A stretch of DNA of 7,255 bases, taken from Enterococcus_I eurekensis. Its GTDB lineage: Bacteria > Bacillota > Bacilli > Lactobacillales > Enterococcaceae. The position numbers were made by a program, and so were the translations under genes. Shown in pieces: positions 1 to 6,352 of this stretch; the stretch's first letter is position 1, and each line of letters opens with the position of its first letter. The DNA lies in assembly GCF_042654605.1 (NCBI RefSeq), contig NZ_JBHSGT010000018.1:1-7255 (forward strand). The letters run 5' to 3'. The notes beneath the pieces were generated by a model, which was not told the origin of the DNA, did not search any database, and saw only the letters and a list, made by a program, of their open reading frames with translations.

Positions 1-50
1 TAATCATCCTCCGTATAGTTTTTATTATAACTTATTTTCCTATACGACAT
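1..50 (-). promoter_or_regulatory. Possible promoter and ribosome binding site for a gene beyond the left edge
   Basis: On the minus strand a TATAAT hexamer lies at 29-24 and a GGAGG ribosome binding site at 12-8. The ATG at 7-5 touches the GGAGG and is too close to be used, so a start just outside the window is more likely. No good -35 box is present (AGATGT at the 17-base spacing). The 7-bp inverted repeat CGTATAG / CTATACG (46-40 and 18-12) brackets the TATAAT box, as an operator might. The stretch does not continue the topoisomerase gene to its right, so it is probably a separate block joined at about 60-70. Confidence 0.3.
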
Positions 51-1058
51 CTATCCTAACATAGGGGGGGTATCTGTTCTTGGATAACTCAATAATTTGG
101 CTTCATACAGTCCTTGCATAGCTTTTAAAGTTTGGCTCGCTGTCGCTTTATAAAGCTGATTAACTTTTGATTGCAAACTACTTAAAGAAAACAAACTCGG
201 ACTATTCGTTTTTTTCTCTTTGGTTTGCACGTCAGCGATTCTGCCCTCTTGATTGCCTATTTTAGCTTGTTTAGAAGAAACAAAAGCTAAAAGCTCCTCT
301 TGGGTTTTAAAACGCTGTGTGGGGCTTAGAACGCCCTTAAACGACCCTTGGTTTACTTTTATACTAGCTTCCACCTCGAAAAAAGGTTCTTTTTTAAAAT
401 TCTCTATGGCTTCCTGGCGCTGAAAAATAAGGTATAAGGTGGGCGTTTGAACACGTCCTAGTGAAAATGTACCTGGTACGCCCTTCTGTTGTAAATTTAA
501 CGTATACAAAGGGCTTGCGTTCATGCCGATCAACCAATCGGCAATTTGGCGTGTTTGCGCTTCTTGATAAAAGGGATAGTAATTCATTCCTGGTTGCAAA
601 TTTTGAAAACCGCTACGAATCACATCTTTTTCTAAGCTATTGATCCATAAACGCTTATACGTTTTATCTTTAGAAAAGGCATTTGCTTTATGAATGATTG
701 ACCAGGCAATATTTTCACCTTCTCTGTCGCTATCTGTTGCAACAATAATTGTATTTGCCTTTTTGAGAAGTTCTGCAACAATTTTAAACTGCTTTCCCTT
801 ATCTTTTGCAACTTCAAAATCGTATCGATTAGGAAAAATCGGCAAAGATTCAAGTTTCCAATTTTGCCACTTTTCGTCATAATGACCTGGTTCTGCTAAT
901 TCGACTAAATGCCCAAAACCAAACGTGATAAACGTTTCATCTGTAAATAGTGGGTCTTTGATCTCAAAATAACCGTCTTTTTTAGCGCTTTGTTTTAAAG
1001 CACTTGCGTAGGCCAATGCTTGGCTTGGTTTTTCAGCTAAAATTAATACGTATCCCAA
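51..1058 (-). pseudogene. topB: Truncated plasmid-type DNA topoisomerase III (type IA, TopB-like), N-terminal half
   Basis: This is the 5' part of a type IA topoisomerase, the enzyme that passes single strands through a transient tyrosine-linked nick; plasmid copies are thought to help decatenation and replication. Visible motifs: AEKPSQ at residues 8-13 with catalytic Glu9; the toprim motif TDSDREGE at 108-115 (D109, D111, E113); SLGRVQTPTL at 199-208; SPSLFSLSSLQ near 286-296; and the active-site SYPRTD with Tyr325. Full-length relatives have roughly 600-700 residues, whereas this one stops at 335, six codons after YPRTD. It lacks the rest of the domain around the active site and everything C-terminal, so it is very unlikely to work. 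The break is at seven G (plus 64-70); the other two frames also stop within a few codons without family sequence. The start is taken as TTG at 1058: AAAAGGAG at 1078-1071 precedes it, though the 12-base spacing is long. No strong promoter is visible. By rough line counts it is less AT-rich than the recombinase genes (25 of 60 bases are G or C at 421-480). Confidence 0.85.
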
Positions 1059-1096
1059 TTTTAGGTCAATCTCCTTTTCTACACGTTTTCATTGGT

Positions 1097-1139
1097 ATAA
1101 GTCTTGTTCGACTTTTTCATAAAGTCGAACAAGACTTAT
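1097..1139. repeat. Perfect 19-bp inverted repeat, 5-base centre, between the recombinase operon and topB
   Basis: The arms at 1097-1115 and 1121-1139 are exact reverse complements around the centre TTCAT (1116-1120). On the plus strand the hairpin is followed by GG and then TTTTT (1142-1146), so it could act as an intrinsic terminator only for rightward transcription, and no rightward gene is seen. Reading leftward, in the direction of the genes, ACCAATGAAAACG follows instead of a T run, so it is not a standard terminator for the operon that ends at 1145. Its place at the last recombination gene makes it a candidate element end or tyrosine-recombinase core site (two inverted arms around a short spacer). 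The repeat itself is certain; its role is inference. Confidence 0.9.
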
Positions 1140-1144
1140 GGTTT

Positions 1145-1876
1145 TTAATAATCATAATCATCTTCCTCCAAAACATCACTTTTGGGTTGGAACTTAACGA
1201 CATTATTTGTCTGATCGTCTATAGTAAAATTACCTATCTCTAAACGTTTGCTGAACTCGTCAATGTATGCAGCAGGATTTCCGAAAGTTTCAGACAATGC
1301 ATAATTCACTATATCTGATTTCGTACTACCCCTTTTCATTACTTTATTTAATTCTTTTTCAGATCCTATAATATTGTAGAATAGCCCGTCCAATAAAGAC
1401 TGTTGATTGCTGTTTTTTTGTTCTAATATTTGAATTCGTTCATCCTTTTTTACAATCTGTTCTGATAGGCTTCGGGAATTACTTTGAAGCTTATTAATTT
1501 TATTGACAAGCCTATCTAACAAATCATTATAAGGAAGGAGATATTTAATTAACGATTCTTTATCTCCATAATTCTTTTCTATCACATCAAGGATGTCAAA
1601 AACGTCTAAGTCCTCTGTTTCGGATAAGGGTATGGTTCTTTTTTTTACTAAATTGTATTCGTCTACTAAATGTTTTCCTTTTGTTTTCCACCACGTATAT
1701 CCAGGATAAAAATCAACTTGGCCATTATCATACTGCGATTTAACGAAATCATAGATGTCTTTATATGTGATTTTAGATTTGATATTATGGTTTTCATCAT
1801 ATTCAACAATCAGTTTCCTCAATGAAGTCTCTTTTTCTATATCATCCAAAATGCCTTTAGTACCGATTTTATTCAT
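1145..1876 (-). CDS. Coiled-coil accessory protein of the recombinase operon (TnpC position)
   Basis: A 243-residue soluble protein with no catalytic motif that I recognise. Residues about 110-165 are rich in heptad-like Leu/Ile with Lys, Glu, Gln and Asn, as in a coiled coil. An aromatic patch with the paired tryptophans W62-W63 (YPGYTWWKTKGKH) lies before it, and the C terminus (from about 233) is strongly acidic, ending DDYDY. It is the last gene of the operon, and its ATG overlaps the end of the upstream recombinase gene by 8 bases (ATGAATAA), which suggests translational coupling; AGGGG upstream is a modest ribosome binding site. In Tn554 the gene in this position, tnpC, encodes a small (about 125 residues) accessory protein that affects transposition frequency and orientation. 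This protein is about twice as long, so the analogy rests on position and the coiled coil, not on recognised homology. A role as a bridging or DNA-binding partner of the recombinases is an inference. Confidence 0.75.
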   Translation of the reverse strand: MNKIGTKGILDDIEKETSLRKLIVEYDENHNIKSKITYKDIYDFVKSQYDNGQVDFYPGYTWWKTKGKHLVDEYNLVKKRTIPLSETEDLDVFDILDVIEKNYGDKESLIKYLLPYNDLLDRLVNKINKLQSNSRSLSEQIVKKDERIQILEQKNSNQQSLLDGLFYNIIGSEKELNKVMKRGSTKSDIVNYALSETFGNPAAYIDEFSKRLEIGNFTIDDQTNNVVKFQPKSDVLEEDDYDY

Positions 1877-3725
1877 TATCTGAAACCCCTAACATAGACC
1901 GTAATTTTGCAATCCGTTTAATATCTAATTGAATTTCCTTTGACGTTGAAGATAAGTCTCGTTTTGTATTATTATTGACGTTTTCTGTGTTATCGAATTG
2001 CAGATCAAATAGCGACTGTATAAACTTGATTTTCCCTCTTGTTTCTTCATAAAGTAAATTCAAGTCAAAAGCAATTTGATTTCTTTTTTCTTCTAGTTCT
2101 TGATTGGAAATAGACCAATGTTTACAAAAATAACAACCTCTATGTTTCCAATTGAAACTAGGACAGGGCATAGTTTTGTCCATACAAGAGCCTAAATCTA
2201 ATTTTAAATATTCCTTTTCCTCCACATTCTTGTTTATGTAATTTTTTTTGCTTTGATTCTCAAAAATATCTTGGGATTTTGGATGTAAAAGTGAAATTTC
2301 ATTGTCATTAAAAGTTGAATTTATTGGTCTATACTGATTGAATTCCTTCTCCATTTTCTGTATTTCAATGTCCATCCAGTTTTCCATATGATTGAAATAG
2401 CTATATTGTATATCCTCTGTAATATGTCCTGCCAATCGCTGAATCTCAACCTTGTCATATCCCTGCATCATCATATTAATAATTGCGATGTGTCTTAAAT
2501 CGCCAAGGTTAATCATTGTATCTATACTACCGATTGCTGAATCAGATATAAATGCCTCTTTTGATCTTGTTGAGTAATTTCTCCGGTAATGCTTATTTAT
2601 AGAAATAATATTGATTTTATATTTCTCGTGTACTATTTCTTTGAAAAAACTTGCTATTGTATTATTGAAATTATGATAGTTAAACAAAGAATTATCATCA
2701 TATGTTTTTTTATCATCGCTGAAATAATGACGATAAACCTTATGTGAAATTAAATAATTCGATAGTCCATACTGTTCCGAGCGTATTAAATAGTTTTGAA
2801 AAAGGTCGTACAATTCTTGAGGGATAGGTAACGTGTCGTATTCAATGTCTGTTCGATGTGTACTAATTCGATCGTACTTCATTCTTGGAAAGGTGATGAA
2901 ATAATTTCCATCCTTTAATGAAAAACAATTTCTTTTAATGTGACAAAACTCAATTACCCTCATAGGGATAATAGTTGTTAGATTCCACCATAAAACAAGA
3001 GGAAAATATTTAAGTAATTTTTCACTATCGTTTTTTACCGCTTCTTCGTACCAACTGTCTAGACATTGTTTTATGGTTAAAATATCTTTGAAAGACGGCA
3101 ACTTTCTGTAGTTTTTTTCCAATTTGATTTTCGCTTTATGTTCGTTTAAATCATTTATGAAATATACAAATTCATCTCGATTATAAAATTCTAAAAAATT
3201 GACAAGATCCGATATAAATCTATACATAACATTGTTAGACACTTTTTTGACGTTATATTGATTTTTTGAACCTCTACGGATAAGATTGCTTTCCTGAATC
3301 ATTTCCAATAATTCACTATGTTCCCTAAGACCCTTTGTAGATAGAAAAGCAGTAACAAGGTTTAAAAGCCTAGCCTTTGTAACCGTTATAGAGCTTTCAT
3401 TAAGTTTTTTGGCCATCCAACATTTCACTGCGATAAATAATTCCTCTTTATTTTCAGTTGTACCAAATTTTAAAGAGTGGGAAATCATCGTGTAATCAAA
3501 AACCACGTTACTTCGCGTGAACTCTTCATTAAAAATCCATTTACTATCTTCAAAATTTACACTAACTTTTTTAACTCTATAATCATGAAAGCTTTCTAAA
3601 GACTTCTTTGCCTCTTCTACATTCTTGCTAATATCAAACCCAGCACCTCTTATATCCCCTGGATTAATACTGCTGAAATCAAGCATTAATGATCCTACAT
3701 TCCTTTTGCTTGCCACACACGTCAC
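1869..3725 (-). CDS. Tyrosine recombinase with C-terminal Cys/His cluster (TnpB-like)
   Basis: A 618-residue site-specific recombinase of the tyrosine (phage-integrase) family, which cuts and rejoins DNA through a 3'-phosphotyrosine. The helical region at about 90-200 fits the core-binding domain. The catalytic domain spans about 210-450: box I PMRVIEF with Arg256; Lys283 in the expected beta-hairpin (FPRMKYDR); box II GDLRHIA with Arg411, where the usual first His is Gly408; RLAGH with His434; and Tyr443 at the normal +9 spacing. Beyond the family core is a possible zinc site, C514, C521, C531, C534 and H536 (ending CYFCKHW), followed by a helical tail with Lys/Glu/Leu repeats. Length and position resemble TnpB of Tn554 (about 630 residues). 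The start is uncertain: GTG at 3725 overlaps the upstream stop by four bases (GTGA); GTG at 3716 and ATG at 3686 (AGGA six bases upstream) are alternatives. The gene is very AT-rich. The recombinase family is secure; the zinc site is inferred. Confidence 0.88.
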   Translation of the reverse strand: MTCVASKRNVGSLMLDFSSINPGDIRGAGFDISKNVEEAKKSLESFHDYRVKKVSVNFEDSKWIFNEEFTRSNVVFDYTMISHSLKFGTTENKEELFIAVKCWMAKKLNESSITVTKARLLNLVTAFLSTKGLREHSELLEMIQESNLIRRGSKNQYNVKKVSNNVMYRFISDLVNFLEFYNRDEFVYFINDLNEHKAKIKLEKNYRKLPSFKDILTIKQCLDSWYEEAVKNDSEKLLKYFPLVLWWNLTTIIPMRVIEFCHIKRNCFSLKDGNYFITFPRMKYDRISTHRTDIEYDTLPIPQELYDLFQNYLIRSEQYGLSNYLISHKVYRHYFSDDKKTYDDNSLFNYHNFNNTIASFFKEIVHEKYKINIISINKHYRRNYSTRSKEAFISDSAIGSIDTMINLGDLRHIAIINMMMQGYDKVEIQRLAGHITEDIQYSYFNHMENWMDIEIQKMEKEFNQYRPINSTFNDNEISLLHPKSQDIFENQSKKNYINKNVEEKEYLKLDLGSCMDKTMPCPSFNWKHRGCYFCKHWSISNQELEEKRNQIAFDLNLLYEETRGKIKFIQSLFDLQFDNTENVNNNTKRDLSSTSKEIQLDIKRIAKLRSMLGVSDNE

Positions 3726-6352
3726 CCCCCTAGTATTCCTGAAGTTCTAAAACTCTTTAGTCCTTTTGTTGATAAATCTAGACCTAAGTTCTTTATTCGC
3801 TCGGTATTTCCTTCTACAAATCCATCTACAACCTCTCTGCCAAATCTACTTCTTGCTTGATCAACAACGTTATGCAGTAGAAAAAACTGGTTTGCAAGCT
3901 TCTGTTTTTCTCCGATGGTTGCACTATCAAACTCTTTTGCTATTTTTTCCATCATAAAGATATAATTGTCCATTATATTTTCTAGCGCATACACATTAAT
4001 CATTGATGCTGCACAAGTATCACACGATGGTCTTTCACCGTATTCATTCTCATATTTACATTCAGCATAGATACATTGATGGTATCTCTGTTTTGAAGGA
4101 AGCGATCCTGTTAGGGATTGGTAAAAAAGGGCACGAAGTCCTTCCATATCAAACTCTGCGAGGTATTTTAATACATGCTCCCTTTCTGTTGTGATTCTGT
4201 TAATTAATCCTGCGGTCGCTTCAATTTTAAAAACATCACCGAATTGCTTATTTACCTCTAACATTCTTTCCGTTTCGATACTTTTGTTTGTTTCAGTGCC
4301 AAAAAGTATATTCGTTAAGGTTTGTGTTACAAATCCAAATTGATTTCTTTCAAACAATTCATCCACAAGATTCTTCACTTGTTCGTTAGATAGCTTAATA
4401 TAATGGTTAATGGTTGTTTGATCTTGCAAGTGGCTTCTTGATACTTGTGATTCTTTTAACCCTTTCCCCATATGTCTAAGCACTGACCAGATTAGAGTGT
4501 TAAGAGTTCTATTCATCTTTCTGTTTTCAAATTTAAATCCATTAGTAAACTCTGAAAAGAAATCTTTATGTGGATTATATTTTTTCACTAAATGACCTGA
4601 TAAATCTATTAAGGTAGAACTACTATCCAATGTTGCTCTTCTACGAAACTCACAAATACTTATCGCAGTTGCAAAAGCAACTTTGAGTGGCTCACCAATA
4701 GTAAATATTCCTTCAGCACTTACATCTGTTTTATTTATTTTTGTTACATACCTGCTAATTTGATAAATGATATTGTTTGCATCCTCCACCGAAGGATCAT
4801 TTCTCTTTAACCACTCCAAGTTTTCAATTGAGGTAGTTGATAGATCAATTCTTGGAATTTGTGATAGTACGGTACTATGTCTCCAATTATTTGTTAATTG
4901 AACTAGAATATATAACCAGCAACTGTCGTATCGTTTATACTTTGTATAATTCATGCTTTGGATTAACTCAGTAACATCTTGTATTGCTTTCTCTTTATGA
5001 AATCCTACACGATTGGTATATTTGTATAGCTCATGATATTCCTCTAAAGAATAAATATCCGTGGCTACTTCCTTAATTCTTTTAAAGGTTCTTGGGTCAT
5101 TTAATTCATCTACGCTATACGGTAAAGGTAATCCTTCCATAGTAAAAGTTTCAAGCATTTGTTTTAAGAAATAATAGAAATCCCCTTGATAACTTCTTCT
5201 AATATTAGGTGTATCGTTAAGAAATTTACTATTGATTTCTTTTCCAGAATAGGAGTATATTTCTTTATTAAAAGTAGTGAATATTATTTCCGTACATCTG
5301 GCAAATTGATTAGTTAGAAATGTAATTCTATTCTTATCAGACATCCTAGTCCTAAGAAGGTATTTTTCAACATACTGATACCATAATAATTTTGTGTTTT
5401 GCTGAGTTTTTGTAAATTTAATATTTAACACTTGCTCAACTTTGAAAAGAAAATCTTCAAAAGGATCTTCTATCGACATAGAATTCATATCCAAATAAAG
5501 CTTATAATCCGCCCATAGATTATCAATTTCGTTTTTTTCATAGAGTTTCATTTGAACACCAAAGTGTGAGATTAATAGCAGTGGGGGATCAACTTTTGTT
5601 ACCTTTATTCGAACCTTATCTTCTCCGCCTTTTATATATTGCGCAAAAGCATTACTATATTTCGCTTGAATTTGCTTCGCTGTGTAATAATTGTTGCTAT
5701 ATTTTTCAATAAGCCTTGCTTGTTCAGAAAACAATTCGAATACGTGCTCTTTTTCAAAAAGCATTCTGTCTCCATATTTATCTGACACGAATAACAACTT
5801 TTCTTTAATTAACCTTTGAGTAGTCGCATAAGAACAATTTAATTTTTTCATAACCTCATCAAGTGACAAATAGTTGTGTTGATTTTTATATTTTTCGAAA
5901 GTATGAGTTCTCCACCCCCATTGTCCCTTGCCTGCCACTGTGTTTATTATCTCAGTTAGTTCTTGTGCTATTTCTATTGAAACAAAAACATCTAAATTTC
6001 CACCAAGTATAATTTCAGTTGGGTTTAGTTTTTTATAATATTTGTGAATTGTAGCGTCGCTAACAACTTTTTTTAGTTTTGCCTTGAGAGATGCCTTTGG
6101 TACATAATTTCTAAAAAAACGTTTTACATCTTCTTTCAAATATAAGTTTTTAATATTTTTATCATATTTTTCAACGTAATATTTTTCTCTGAATTCGACC
6201 TTTGAAATCTTACATTCAGCTGGTAATTTTGATATGGATTCTTCTAATTTGTAAATAAAATAGTAATTATTGGGCTTCTTATTAAACTTCTCTTCGGCTA
6301 TCTCGTAGATTGTCATGTAATCGTTAAAGTTAATTTCTAAGTCCTGACCCAA
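3722..6352 (-). CDS. Large divergent tyrosine recombinase with N-terminal excisionase-like winged-helix modules
   Basis: An 876-residue protein whose parts must be read from motifs. The N-terminal 280 residues hold at least three units resembling the excisionase/MerR-type winged helix: about 13-80 (MTIYEIAEEKF to LYLKEDVKRFF), 161-208 (YLSLDEVMKKLNCS to MLFEKEHVFELF) and 223-280 (YYTAKQIQAKY to KLYEKNEIDNLW); 86-135 may be a fourth. Residues about 380-460 look like a core-binding domain and linker. The catalytic domain is divergent: NWRHSTVL with Arg491, possible Lys538, VLRHMG with Arg626 (the position of the usual first His is Ser623 or its neighbour), SHLQDQTTINHY with His641 and Tyr651 at +10. 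Cysteines C760, C765, C777 and C780 suggest a metal site, followed by a helical tail. The TTG start at 6352 is supported by an excellent AAGGAGGT nine bases upstream; ATG at 6316 has no such site. It overlaps the recombinase gene upstream by 23 bases and the one downstream by 4. Being a recombinase relative is likely; catalytic activity is uncertain. It may have a structural or directional role in a complex with its neighbours. Confidence 0.8.
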   Translation of the reverse strand: MGQDLEINFNDYMTIYEIAEEKFNKKPNNYYFIYKLEESISKLPAECKISKVEFREKYYVEKYDKNIKNLYLKEDVKRFFRNYVPKASLKAKLKKVVSDATIHKYYKKLNPTEIILGGNLDVFVSIEIAQELTEIINTVAGKGQWGWRTHTFEKYKNQHNYLSLDEVMKKLNCSYATTQRLIKEKLLFVSDKYGDRMLFEKEHVFELFSEQARLIEKYSNNYYTAKQIQAKYSNAFAQYIKGGEDKVRIKVTKVDPPLLLISHFGVQMKLYEKNEIDNLWADYKLYLDMNSMSIEDPFEDFLFKVEQVLNIKFTKTQQNTKLLWYQYVEKYLLRTRMSDKNRITFLTNQFARCTEIIFTTFNKEIYSYSGKEINSKFLNDTPNIRRSYQGDFYYFLKQMLETFTMEGLPLPYSVDELNDPRTFKRIKEVATDIYSLEEYHELYKYTNRVGFHKEKAIQDVTELIQSMNYTKYKRYDSCWLYILVQLTNNWRHSTVLSQIPRIDLSTTSIENLEWLKRNDPSVEDANNIIYQISRYVTKINKTDVSAEGIFTIGEPLKVAFATAISICEFRRRATLDSSSTLIDLSGHLVKKYNPHKDFFSEFTNGFKFENRKMNRTLNTLIWSVLRHMGKGLKESQVSRSHLQDQTTINHYIKLSNEQVKNLVDELFERNQFGFVTQTLTNILFGTETNKSIETERMLEVNKQFGDVFKIEATAGLINRITTEREHVLKYLAEFDMEGLRALFYQSLTGSLPSKQRYHQCIYAECKYENEYGERPSCDTCAASMINVYALENIMDNYIFMMEKIAKEFDSATIGEKQKLANQFFLLHNVVDQARSRFGREVVDGFVEGNTERIKNLGLDLSTKGLKSFRTSGILGG

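Noticed and set aside
1..62. Known insertion-sequence terminal repeat at the left junction
   Set aside because: I compared it by eye with the ends of IS6- and Tn3-family elements that I remember and saw no match; the only dyad is 7 bp.
461..643. Plus-strand open frame of 60 codons inside topB
   Set aside because: It is antisense to clearly conserved topoisomerase sequence, has no recognisable product, and is a shadow of the coding strand. The same applies to the frames at 632-880 (minus) and 694-882 (plus).
1066..1120. Two overlapping mini frames upstream of topB on the minus strand (13 codons from 1120, 8 codons from 1092)
   Set aside because: Neither has a ribosome binding site, and one starts in the hairpin loop. 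They could be a leader peptide or the tail of an interrupted gene, but nothing supports translation.
1097..1146. Intrinsic terminator of the recombinase operon
   Set aside because: In the direction of the operon the hairpin is followed by ACCAATGAAA, without a T run. The T run lies on the other side, which suits only rightward transcription, and no rightward gene is supported.
1004..1243. Plus-strand frame of 79 codons across the topB start, the hairpin and the end of the coiled-coil gene
   Set aside because: It spans the palindrome and antisense coding sequence and shows no domain; its translation is low-complexity hydrophobic sequence of the kind AT-rich antisense DNA produces.
3766..4194. 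Two plus-strand frames of 63 codons (3766-3957 and 4003-4194)
   Set aside because: Both are antisense to the cysteine-cluster end of the 876-residue gene, which has strong coding evidence.
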